From NCBI RefSeq assembly GCF_964355755.1, contig NC_092672.1:14134501-14194500 (forward strand): 60,000 bases of DNA, written 5' to 3'. A model generated the notes under the pieces. That model was not told where the DNA came from, did no database searches, and saw only the letters and a program-made list of their open reading frames with translations. Shown here piece after piece: positions 1 to 11,660 of the stretch (the stretch's first letter is position 1; each line of letters begins with the position of its first letter). The translations under genes were made by a program, and so were the position numbers. This DNA comes from Antedon mediterranea. Taxonomy: Eukaryota; Echinodermata; Crinoidea; Comatulida; Antedonidae.

Positions 1-969
1 AATCAATCACATGATAACCGGAATACGCGATTATCAATTTTTAGGGGGATCCAAATTTTAACTAAATAAGCGTTTTTATTACACAGTGGTCGAGACACGT
101 TTTTGATATAGTTATCAATATTTGTCATCACTTCCACAAACCCCCCATCTTCCACCATCAACAATTAAACCCTTTTACACCGCTGAGGTTAAAACAAACC
201 TGCCGTGTCCAGATAAATTTCCTTATCACACCTGATTCATTAACCTGGTAATGACACAGGTTGCATGTATTTACACTGCAAAATACCAACCTGTGTAAAT
301 GTTCTACATTAATCAAAATATCGCCCTCAAATGCATGAAGAGACACCCTAATAATGGTCTGCTCATTAAAACTCCTACAATTATTTTAATGGCAATACAA
401 AAATATAATAGTTAATACTCATGAAGAATAATATTTCTTGATATAAAAATGTTTAACCATCCGTTCTACAATATACGAAAATAAAACAAAATCAGTATTT
501 TTCTAAAATTTTTTTAAAATACTATTATTATAGTGAGCGATTACAGCAACCAACGTCGAAAGGATATGCAGACTGTTTACACCAGTTCATACCTGGTTGA
601 CTTGACGTTAAATATATTCCGCATTATTTACCTAGTTACTTCAGCAACCTGGGTAACGTTTAATTACGTTGTTTACATTTTCGGATTTCGGTATCCCGGT
701 TACAACTCGGGTTACACAATTTAGGATCATTTCTGCATTTTTGTAAAAGGGATATACAATACATTCTTCAATGATGAATTCAGATCTAGTCTAACGAACA
801 CTTCTTTTTTTTTCTGGATATTGGGCTTGCTATTTTTACAACAATTTCTATAATATTATTTTATAAACAAATCAGGCATAGAACATTAATTCTAAACCGC
901 CCGGTTTTTATGATATATTATTATTAGTTTTCATAACTTAACTACAGTATATGTTGCACTAGAAAAAAG

Positions 970-1149
970 GTGAAAGATAAGATGCACAAACAAGTACTTA
1001 AATGTGCAAATACGTCTAGAACATATGTACATAGGAATAGTGTAATGCCTTGTTGCCTAGCAATCATAAGAGGTTCTAACAGCAGTATACCAAGTGTTCA
1101 ATACAGCCATGATTCATAGTTTTATTGTTTGTGCATCTTTTATTTTCAC
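970..1149. mobile_element. Probable MITE, 180 bp
   Basis: Near-perfect inverted ends of about 24 bp: 970-993 contains AGATGCACAAACAA and 1125-1149 contains TTGTTTGTGCATCT. There is no ORF inside. The target duplication is unclear. Confidence 0.62.
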
Positions 1150-1837
1150 TGATGATTTCCTGCTTTCATTGTTTGTGAAACTTACAGACATGTATTTGTT
1201 TCATTAATATCAATAGTATACCTTTCACCCTCATTTCTTCCATTGTGAAATTGAAAGAAGGTTTGAGGAACTCTGGAAAATCACTCGAGCATTAAACAAC
1301 CAAACTAAAAAAGTAATATTAGGACAATCTAAATTGATTTATATAAGTGTTAATAATATCGTCTAAAAGTGCAGATTGCAACTTTCGTATCCCCTAAAAG
1401 CGTCCCTTTGTGTCAAATACTATTTGTCTGTCTACACCCACAGGGGCTGAGATAGACCAGCACACCAAGTTAGCTCCCTGCTTTTTGAAATATACTAGAT
1501 CCTTTAACATGCACACAAGCCAGATATGTACACTGGAAGTCCATTTAAGTTCTTATCTCTGAGAAGACATTATTCTACCACCAGAACTATGATCAAGGAG
1601 AGCTTTGAACCTGTCCAATTTGAAGGCTGATAGAGGAACCTCACTTAAGAACCACCACTCGACAGACTAACTTTGACGTATTTTAGGCAAATGGATCAAA
1701 TAGAAATAAAAAAGCTAATTAATTGTAACTGTTTTGCTTGGTACATTTAGCATCATATACAGGATTTTCAAAATTTTAAAAATAATTCATACATTGTGTA
1801 CTTCCATGAGCCCTTGTTACACAGATGTTGCAGTGCA
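1150..1837. other. AT-rich non-coding stretch
   Basis: Short ORFs only, with no splice-linked coding pattern. The same holds for 1-969. Confidence 0.5.
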
Positions 1838-2500
1838 TTAAACTCTTCTTTAAATATTGGCCTAAGTGTGCGTCAACTCCAGGGAACATTTACAACATTA
1901 AACACTTCTTTAAATATTGCCCTCAGTGTGCGTCAACTCCAGGGAACATTTACAACATTAAACACTTCTTTAAATATTGCCCTCAGTGTGCGTCAACTCC
2001 AGGGAACATTTACAACATTAAACACTTCTTTAAATATTGGCCTCAGTGTGCGTCAACTCCAGGGAACATTTACAACATTAAACACTTCTTTAAATATTGG
2101 CCTCAGTGTGCGTCAACTCCAGGGAACATTTACAACATTAAACACTTCTTTAAATATTGGCCTCAGTGTGCGTCAACTCCAGGGAACATTTACAACATTA
2201 AACACTTCTTTAAATATTGCCCTCATTGTGCGTCAACTCCAGGGAACATTTACAACATTAAACACTTCTTTAAATATTGCCCTCAGTGTGCGTCAACTCC
2301 AGGGAACATTTACAACATTAAACACTTCTTTAAATATTGCCCTCAGTGTGCGTCAACTCCAGGGAACATTTACAACATTAAACACTTCTTTAAATATTGC
2401 CCTCATTGTGCGTCAACTCCAGGGAACATTTACAACATTAAACACTTCTTTAAATATTGCCCTCAGTGTGCGTCAACTCCAGGGAACATTTACAACATGA
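1838..2500 (+). repeat. 60-bp minisatellite, 11 copies
   Basis: The unit contains AAACACTTCTTTAAATATTG and TGTGCGTCAACTCCAGGGAA. It is almost perfect, with only C/G after ATATTG and G/T in CTCA(G/T)TGTG varying. Because 60 is divisible by 3 it is open in two + frames by chance. I do not regard either as a gene. Confidence 0.95.
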
Positions 2501-2519
2501 AACAATTTGTATCTTTAAT

Positions 2520-5240
2520 TACACAATAGTTTTCTAGGCAAAATTAAATGATTCATTAAATTGAATTATTGTTCCAATATTTTATTAATATTACTAAAAG
2601 TTTACTTACTAAAAAGAAATTAATTTATTTCAAATTGCTTTATAAAATGTCCTGCAAAATCATCTTTCTTGTTCTCATAAATCTCAAAATAATCATATTT
2701 GCTTTATATCTAATTAACATTTGGATTAAAAAATAAAATGGTAGATTTCTCTAAAATATAAGTGCTGGTAAGATAAAGGGTGTTTAGAGCATTTTAATAT
2801 TTTGATATTACAGTAGATGGTGCTGGATATTATCCTCTAAAAGCAAGTAAAATATAGTTAACAATTGATTGACTACTATGGTCGCCTGTTGCATTGCTAT
2901 TACAATCCAAAACTATGGCTGCTGTTTTCAATTATGTATTAATAACTTCCTGAACAATCATGTGTTTTTTGTGTCAATTAACATGACGTCATTTCTTTCA
3001 GGAAATGCGTATAAAAATGTCTACAATGCATTATTATTTCTATTCAGAATGTTGGATTTGAAATGTTGTTTAGAATAATGATTGTATGATCATCAAATGT
3101 TGAAAATCAAATATAATTTTGTAATTTGTAATCAAACGTAGTTGTCCTGCAATACTAAGCTTTATTTAAGACTCAAGTAATTTAAAGGACAACTTAAATA
3201 TGGTTCTCTGTCAAGTTGTGCTTTAAAGAAAAACACTGACTTAACTGAGCTGAACTGTGATTGGTCAATACTTTGAGCATACATTGCTTGTACATCATTA
3301 TGTGCTTTTTAAGTTGGAGTCTAATGTTGATTTAAAAAAATAAATGTTGGCTCATTTATATTTAGATTTTTCTATTCCTGATTTGTAATTTTGAAATTTT
3401 AACAAGAAAATGAAGTTTGGCTCATATTACACAAAATACACAAACGTGTCACTACCTTGAGTTCCATATTTTACCAGGGAGTACAGTATCTGTGTGATTA
3501 CTTAATGGTGTACACGCTGAATACAGGCATGCTACAGTCACATTGATTTTTGTGACAACCACTGTGGTTATGGTGTATAGTCAGTACTGTAGCAAGATCT
3601 GGTGGAATGTACAAAACAAATTTGATTTCAATTTATGCTTAGTCATTTCAAACCGGTGTTTCATTGAAATGTATGCATAGAATTCAGATTGAATTTTTTG
3701 GGAATTTTAAAGTGCCTTTCATATGGCATTTATCATAAGTTTACATGGCTGGTTGGTACCATGTCTTGCCATTCTTTTGGTTTTATCAGCTTTGTGGGGA
3801 GCAGGGGCATGATGTAAAGGCAACAAGCTTCCCTCCACATCACATCCCTGTGTTGTGACTATGATCAATTTTCATTCATAATATCAACTACTATGCTGGT
3901 ACTGTGGAAAAACCTTGTTTTTAACCTGCTTGCTCTATCAAAATAAAAATTTTAAATTGAATAGAATACACAAGTTTTATTCAAAAATTGCAGAACACCT
4001 TTGTGTTAAATGGTGTATCGCTTAAATAAATATTTACTGTACAATCTGATAGGGTCTATTAGGTAGACTACCCTATTGTAAAAATGGAATCAACTGTCTG
4101 TTGGTGATACTGTTTTAGCCTTGACATTCTCACTTGTTGAGACTAGAGGATTTGTAAAACTGTTTCCTATTGGATTTTGTGAGAGCTTACATATGGTTGG
4201 CTTATTCACAATAAGAGGTGTGGTTTAAACCTTGATTTCATTCATAAGATCTGAACCAGCATAGCTAGACCTGGAAGTTGATTGTTAGAGTTGGCTATTA
4301 CAGTTTCTGCTAGGTAAAAGAAAGGATCTCTCTCGCTAATACATTTAATACAGAGGAGGTGTAAAATGGCAATAGTTAAGTTTAAAATTTGTCGCTCAGA
4401 AATATCCAACTCTGTAGATGACAGACATAGAAAGAAAGATGAAATGGTACAGGTCATCGATGCATCTAAAATAAGGTGATGTGTAAATTAACTGCATAGT
4501 TGATGGGTATGATCATGTAAAGAGCTTTAATTGATAATTCAGGTGAGAATATTAAATTTAATTGTATACAATAGTATTCATTGTATTATATATTTAATTT
4601 ATTGTTTTTATTGTATTTTGAAATGTATTTTCACGTTCCTTCAATCCTTACTGTTAGCATGATAACTATCGCTGTTTCTTTTTTAAATAAATAAATAAAG
4701 TTAATTAAAGTACAGATTGCTTTTACTGATACTGTACTACTATGATCCAATATTTTTTTTTATTGAAAAGGGTTTATTTTCATTGTACACTATTGTTGTT
4801 TCAAATAGATATATATATATAGTTAAAAAAGAAGAGAATGCATTGATTGTGATTGTAAATTAGACCTGTAGTATGATAATGATTTTGGATTTGTGCATGC
4901 TTGTGAAATTACACAATCAATATACTTCATTCAATCAACTAGAAAAACATATTGCCAATTTTATTGGTAGTCCTACTTGCTGTATCAAAACTTTACTGTT
5001 TTTCTTTTTTATATACAAGATAAGATCAAAATATTTATTGTTAAATTGAATAAGGTATCTGGTCCTGCAGGTTACTTTCTTCAAAATTCTGATGAACATA
5101 TAATTAATTGTTAAAAGAGAAATAAAAATACTATATTTGTTGTTGAAAATAGTATTTTAGCCTGATTTATGGTTTTTATCAAATGGCTAAAAGATAGAGT
5201 AAAAAGGAAAATTATAAGATATATAATTTTAATTTTTAAA
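2520..5240. other. AT-rich non-coding stretch
   Basis: No credible exon. Contains simple (TA)n near 4808 and A/T-rich ends near 3940-3960 and 4680-4705 that may be old retroposon tails. Confidence 0.5.
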
Positions 5241-5243
5241 TTG

Positions 5244-5815
5244 ATTACCATAGATAAACCTACATGTAATATTTTTAAACTGATTACCATAGATAGACCT
5301 ACATGTAATATTTTTAAACTGATTACCATAGATAGACCTACATGTAATATTTTTAAACTGATTACCATAGATAGACCTACATGTAATATTTTTAAACTGA
5401 TTACCATAGATAGACCTACATGTAATATTTTTTAACTGATTACCATAGATAGACCTACATGTAATATTTTTTAACTAATTACCATAGATAGACCTACATG
5501 TAATATTTTTAAACTGATTACCATAGATAGACCTACATGTAATATTTTTTAACTGATTACCATAGATAGACCTACATGTAATATTTTTTAACTGATTACC
5601 ATAGATAGACCTACATGTAATATTTTTTAACTGATTACCATAGATAGACCTACATGTAATATTTTTAAACTGATTACCATAGATAGACCTACATGTAATA
5701 TTTTTAAACTGATTACCATAGATAGACCTACATGTAATATTTTTAACTGATTACCATAGATAGACCTACATGTAATATTTTTAAACTGATTACCATAAAT
5801 AGACCTAAATGTAAT
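5244..5815 (+). repeat. 39-bp minisatellite, about 14-15 copies
   Basis: The unit contains GATTACCATAGATAGACCTA then CATGTAATATTTTTAAACT. Length variation lies in the T/A run. The flanking copies are the most diverged. Confidence 0.95.
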
Positions 5816-6563
5816 ATTTGTTCGGACAGTTTTCCAAGCTAAGGACGTTTTATTTTGTGGGGAGACGAGGAATTATAATTTTATTTCAAAGGTCATATTT
5901 ACAAAGTAAAATCACATTACAGCGTGCAATTATTAAAGTCTTGGGATGGGCACTTCAAAATGTTCAAAGGTCTATTTGCTTTATTTCACACAAAAGACAT
6001 ACCGTACTGTAGTCATGAATTTCTCTGCATGATACAACAAGTATTGAAACGGATCAAATGCTTTGTTGGTAATCAATGATCGTCAATAGATGATTTTTAA
6101 CAAAATATCCTTTTAAATTTTATCACATGATAGTGACTTATAAAATGATTGTGCAATTTTGTTTGGGTCTGTACACATATACTGTAAGGTAGTATATTTT
6201 AATCAATTCCTTGCATTGATTTTTGCATATTGAATTTGATATATATTGATGTATAAAGCCTTTTCACACAGAAATTAAAAGTAAACATGTCAGCGTGTTG
6301 CCGACCTACTTCTATATAGAAGGTAACATTTTTTCTGTATGAAATGAGTGCCCCAGTGATAGCCACAAAATTGGTATTTTTACAGAATAATACAGTAAAT
6401 TACTGATGATGTGGCAGTTAATATATTTTATTGGTCCAAAGGAAGCCAGTATTCAGTTTTATATCTGAATGAAAATGTTAATGCTTGTTTTTTTCTTGAA
6501 AGAAATTGAAAATCTAATTTGGTTTAGTATGGCCAAAACTATGTCAATATAAATAAAACCATA

Positions 6564-6586
6564 GAGATATCTATAATATCTCTATG
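6564..6586. other. Hairpin CATAGAGATAT...ATATCTCTATG (copy 1)
   Basis: An 11-base perfect inverted repeat around a very short loop, just before the SINE at 6600. The same arms occur at 20658. Confidence 0.6.
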
Positions 6587-6599
6587 ATAAAACATACAT

Positions 6600-6865
6600 G
6601 TAGAGTTGGGTAGGGTTAGGACCCTTGACTGTCATACAGACAGACCGGGTTCAATTACTAACAACTCCTAGTCTACTCAGCTATAAATGTGTACCTGGTT
6701 GAAAATACTAGAGAAGAAAGGTGTTGTGGAAAGGAACTGGCCACCCTCTACCACATAATGCAGAGGCTTTTAGTACAATGAGCTCCTACTAACACCTCAT
6801 TACCTCAGAAATGAATATGGGACTTACCTTTACAGAAATTCATGATACTTGATACTTGATGATTA
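6600..6865 (+). mobile_element. tRNA-derived SINE
   Basis: GGGTAGGGTTAGG and GGGTTCAATTACT, 40 bp apart, resemble pol III A and B boxes. They are followed by a body with ATGTGTACCTGG and AAGGAACTGGCCACCCTCTA, wording that I associate with dispersed SINEs of marine invertebrates. It ends in short GATACTT repeats (6843-6858) typical of a SINE tail. Confidence 0.6.
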
Positions 6866-8558
6866 AGGTTGTATTGCATGGTACCAAATGACACTAACAT
6901 AAATCAAACACCACAGATACAATACATAACATTGGTAGGCAACAGTAGCAATAAAAAGTCATTAATTTTTAGTTATACTGTACTTATATAACAACATTTA
7001 CAAATTTTCGGATGCTATTTGTGTTTAACTTAATTTGAATTACCATATCTAGTACATTAATCATTTGCAACCACTGCCATTAACTGCCTCACAACCATTT
7101 ACAGCTTCATTTTACTGGAAAAGTAGGAAATAAATTTTAAACAAATCCCTTTCATATGATTAATCAATTGATTAAGCTTAGTGTAGGAACATGCCTGGTA
7201 GTCAACCATTCAGTGACTTCATAATACCACAGAGACATTTCTATGACAATTACCATACCAGGCTACAATTAATACAGTATATGTTTCCTGTATTGAAGGA
7301 AGTAATGAAGATAATCAACACTGTTGGTAGTTGAAAGATAACAAGACATGGCATCCTTTGCAATTATTAAAATCCTTCAACTAATCAGATTGTAAAAAGT
7401 CAATTTTTTTTTTACTTTAGTTAATAAATAATAAGAATATTGAACTTAATTTTATTTAGGCCTAATAGTATGATTATTTTATTGGTATGTTTAAAAAAAA
7501 ACAAACAAGCTTCATTGAGTAATAATACTGTATCATTAATGTTTGTTCTAAGTTGATAACCATTAGACCAGTTACTGTACTGTAGTTCCAGATAAAAAAA
7601 AAGGAAAAAAGTCCATATAGGCCTACAGTAAGCTTTAATTCAGAGAAACGATTGTTGAAAATCCCATGGACTACCGGCTGCTGAGTTCCAAGTAGTTATG
7701 TTTCAACCCTATACATATAATCAGTGTAATAAAATTACCTAGAATGCATTTTAGCTCATAAAAGGTTGCAACTAACATTTTTATGGAAAAATGTAGAGTT
7801 TCTTCTGATGTATTAAAAACAAACATCACAATTTTCAATTCTGAATCATTCGATGCACAAGACAAAGAGTGAATCTTCTTGAATCCAGTAGCACATATCA
7901 GACTATATGTACTTCAGCTTTTCAGTACCCACATTTAAGATTACAATGTCAAAGCTTTTAGTGGAATAAACCATAACAAGAATTTTGAAACAGCTGTTTT
8001 TCTGTAAGGATAAAAAGCACTATACTACAAACCGTGAGTACCAAGATGTTCTTTAATTACTAACTAGAGGTATGATTCTTCGAGTAGTACTCACTTGTTA
8101 TCTAACTATGCAGTTTTCTAATTCTCAAAATCGTACACATACTCGCTAAAGATTCAGAATAGAGTCTGGTGATTCCAGCAAAACTGACTCCAACTATCTC
8201 TTTATACTACAATACATTTCTATTCTGAGCGAGGTGCTATGCCATGTGTGGAACTCTTTCATTGGATGGCAGCCGTTTTTTTATTCTGCTTTTTGGAATT
8301 GGGGCAACTGTAGCATCATACCTGACAGCATTAGACGTGATGTAAGCGTTCTCTAATACTGTCTGGTAATGATGTTATTGGTGTCTTTTTTACAGCCTTC
8401 ATCTACCTATTGAGCTCTCTTTACTTGCCAGTTTAATTTTCTAAATTCATCAGTTCTGTCTTCATTGCTCTTCAAATGTCGTCTCCACTTTGCCACAGAT
8501 GTAACTGACACCTAGATTTAGGTTAATACTGCTGTAGTTTTATGAGAGTAGCTTTCCA
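6866..8558. other. Non-coding stretch with one faint coding echo
   Basis: No intact gene. Read on the - strand, about 8500-8400 gives TSVAKWRRHLKSNEDRTDEF, then RKLNWQVKRAQ, then stops. It could be the remnant of a mobile-element protein, but it is too short to name. Confidence 0.3.
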
Positions 8559-8559
8559 G

Positions 8560-8862
8560 ATTTCAAGAACCCTCAGATGATGTTAGTGAAACCAGTTGAA
8601 CAATGATATCAACAAAGATGCCAAAAAGAAACTTCAGATGATGTTAGTGAAACCAGCTGAGTTGGATGCCAAAAAGAAACTTCAGATGATGTTAGTGAAA
8701 CCAGCTGAGTTGGATGCCAAAAAGAAACTTCAGATGATGTTAGTGAAACCAGCTATAGTTGGATGCCAAAAAGAAACTTCAGATGATGTTAGTGAAACTA
8801 GCTTAGTTGGATGCCAAAAAGAAACTTCAGATGGTTTTAGTGAAACCAGCTGAGTTGGACAA
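8560..8862 (+). repeat. 48-bp minisatellite with decaying edge copies
   Basis: The unit GATGCCAAAAAGAAACTTCA plus GATGATGTTAGTGAAACCAG plus CTGAGTTG occurs about six times. Increasingly degraded relatives of GATGTCAAAA...GTAAACC continue to about 9060. Confidence 0.88.
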
Positions 8863-9059
8863 CTATATCAAAAAGATGTCAAAATGAAACATCATTTATT
8901 GTAAGTAAAACCTGGAGATTTAGAGATGACAAAAAAAACCCTCAATTGATAAAAGTCAAACCAGAAGACAATTTTAAAAACAAAGATGTCAAAAGAAACT
9001 GACTGTAAGTGAATCCAGAGTTGATCAACTAATATCATCAGAGATGCCAAAACCTGAGT

Positions 9060-10947
9060 CAAACTAAGTACAAGCTACTGTATAAAAAAAAGCAAAATAG
9101 TACATTTTGATGGATCTAAAGAAAGAACCTGAAAGAGAAGAAAACACTATCGGAAAAAGTAAAAAAATAAACAGTTATGATGCCGTATGCAACAAAACTA
9201 AGATTGAAAATGTTGGTTTTTTATGTTGTTAATTATTCTGTTAATGATACTGACGACAGGATTGTAATCAGTATTGGCTCTTTGATCTGTAGAGTTTGGA
9301 CTTAATCTGAAGTTGAATGATTATATTTTGGTAAAAATGAGATTATTAATTGTTCAATTTAAAGTTAATGCTGATCAACTTGAATAATTTAAAACTGATA
9401 GAATCATTAATAACTATAGCAACACTGGAACTACTAGAGGAATGTGACTATAAATTACTACCATATTGTTAGAATAAAAAGATGAATCGATTAAAGTCTT
9501 TCCTGTTGTTTGCTAAAAGAAATAAAGCTCAATCATCATCTAGAATTGAAATTTCCACACATTATGTCATTATTGCTGACTGCTGCCTTATATCTGCTGT
9601 GGAAATTGATAGATATGTCCATTTATTTAAAATAGTGACGGTTCGTTTTATCTTGACTTGATTGCATACTGTAGGTGATTTGATGCATGTTTTTATTTTG
9701 CTACACATGGTATAAATGCAACACATACAGTCCAATAATAATCAATAGACCACCATCAGTACTTTTTTACATTTTTTTTTTTTGGTTTTGCTATATTGGT
9801 TCAATTCCATTCTGTCTGTTTTATTACAGTAGATCCAAGCCAAGATTAAGAATTTAATTGTGTATAGTCAGTTATTACCAATTCAAAATCTTTGCCTATA
9901 AATTTACAAAATAATGAAAAGCAAAAACAGAATGTTAATTTGTATATATAAATATTTGTTGATGGATTCAAACATGTACTACAAATGGAGAGAGGCATTA
10001 TATACCAATAGATAACAGTTTTGGTCCTCTCCTTCATATTTTTTTTTGTGTAATGTATTATACCATATGGACAATTGTCTGAAATAAAAGTTGAATTGAA
10101 TTGAATTATAGCTAATTATAATAATTGTGTGAAGTTTAATTTATAAAAAAGGAACTAATTCATTTTTTGCAAAGAATGTTAGGTTTAAATAACACTGTAT
10201 AAAGCTGACTCCAAATAAGGGAAGTAAAGATTTAAAGTTTTTAGGTTTATTCAAAAAAACGTTTTTTAGGTAAACAAATTATACTGATTGTCAACCTGAA
10301 TCAACATAGCATACTTGAGGTTTGTTATAAAAGGTAGAAGCTTAACCCAAAATACTCTGTTTCAGTGAATATGATTACATGGTGATAAATGAAGCATGTC
10401 CTGTATTGTTTACAGAGTGGTTATTGAGTTTCTGGAGGAGTTTGTAATACAGTTTGTGTTATTGTCCATGTAAAGCTAGATTATGCTAACTAGACTACAT
10501 CCTGGATTTAATATTTTCCCTAGAAGGTTACACATTGTCCATATTGTCTTGTGAAGGTTGTGTTTTTTGTTGCTTTTCCTCTAAAGCTTTTGGTTTAGAT
10601 TAGTGGGTCTGTATTCCTACCATTGAAAATAACAGTACTGTAATTAGTATTTAAAAGCAAAAACAGCTAATACCATATATTGTTTATTTTGAAAATATCA
10701 TTGAAATTATGTACATATTTTGCTAATTGTATTAATTGAAAATATACTATTAAGAAACAGTTCCTGTAATTAATTATTGTTCTTCTTGTTTTGTCATGGA
10801 CTGAACTGAAAAATTAATATTGCAATTAGCAAAATGAAGTTTCATTATTATCCTAAATACAGTATGACAATTATACTGTAATTAAATATTTCTATTGATG
10901 GTTTATACTGTCAGCTTTGCTTTCCAATTAGATAATTAAGAATTACC
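9060..10947. other. Region expected to hold the missing TTLL10 5' exon; none proven
   Basis: A 40-codon ORF at 9110-9232 starts MDLKKEPEREENTIGK and could be spliced in phase 0 from a weak GTATGC donor at 9185 to 11510. This is only a possibility. No TATA box or other promoter signal is convincing. Confidence 0.2.
10040..10108 (+). repeat. LINE-like 3' tail
   Basis: ATACCATATGGACAATTGTC, then AATAAAAGTTGAATTGAATTG, with (TTGAA)n at the end, as in the 3' tails of CR1/L2-like retroposons. No upstream coding part was found. Confidence 0.45.
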
Positions 10948-11123
10948 AATCATACCGTAGTGAACCTGTAATCATACCGTAGTGAACCTGTAATCATACC
11001 GTAGTGAACCTGTAATCATACCGTAGTGAACCTGTAATCATACCGTAGTGAACCTGTAATCATACCGTAGTGAACCTGTAATCATACCGTAGTGAGCCTG
11101 TAATCATACCGTAGTGAACCTGT
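10948..11123 (+). repeat. 22-bp minisatellite, 8 copies
   Basis: AATCATACCGTAGTGAACCT plus GT, repeated exactly 8 times with one A/G change. It lies about 390 bp before the first visible TTLL10-like exon. Confidence 0.95.
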
Positions 11124-11509
11124 ACAATTTCTAATTACTTTTCAATTTCAATGAAAATAAAAAACTGAATATGAACAACTAAATACCTTTTCCACAGCTG
11201 ACCTCAAACAAAACTTGTTTCATTTCTGAATAAATATTCTTTGTACTGTATACCTTTATCTGTAACCTCTGACACAGATTGTGTGTATGTATATACACTG
11301 TAAAAATGGTAAGCTGGGTTCATTTTCTGAAATTGCAGCAATACTGCCCCACACTGTCAAGTTGTTGGTTTATGGTTTTAACTTTTCTTTTTCAAAGTTC
11401 CCAGAAAGTATTTAAATATTCTTACACTCACATGTACATTTGGTCAGTGTATTTGCGCAACAATGTATTAAAAATATGATTGATAATAAGTATTTACCAT
11501 ATTTTACAG

Positions 11510-11660
11510 AAAGAAATACGAGAAACTTTGCTGCAAAAACAAAAAACTTTGCTGGAAAAGAAAGATCCCAAATCAATGCAAGAGTTGAGAATGAAGTTCT
11601 TGAATCAAGCAAAGAAATACTTTGGTGTTCCATATGCTAAAAGATATCACCCACCAGAAT
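11510..11660 (+). CDS. TTLL10: TTLL10-like exon 1 of those visible
   Basis: The exon is bounded by TTTTACAG and GTATGT. It enters in phase 0 and leaves after one base. It encodes a Lys/Glu-rich helix ([14 protein letters not shown]) followed by [13 protein letters not shown], which matches the start of an NlpC/P60 fold (A.xYlGvPY). There is no in-frame ATG ahead of it within the open frame, so it is an internal exon. Confidence 0.82.

Noticed and set aside
1838-2500. CRISPR array
   Set aside because: The repeats are contiguous with no unique spacers, and the window is eukaryotic. The same applies to the other minisatellites.
1796-2529. Two overlapping 234-codon ORFs in the 60-bp array
   Set aside because: They are by-products of a 60-bp period without stops; two frames are open equally, with no splice or start context and no protein-like selection.
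8400-8510. Coding remnant on the - strand (KWRRHLKSNEDRTDEF...)
   Set aside because: It looks protein-like but is under 35 codons and is surrounded by stops; no family could be named, so it is only noted.
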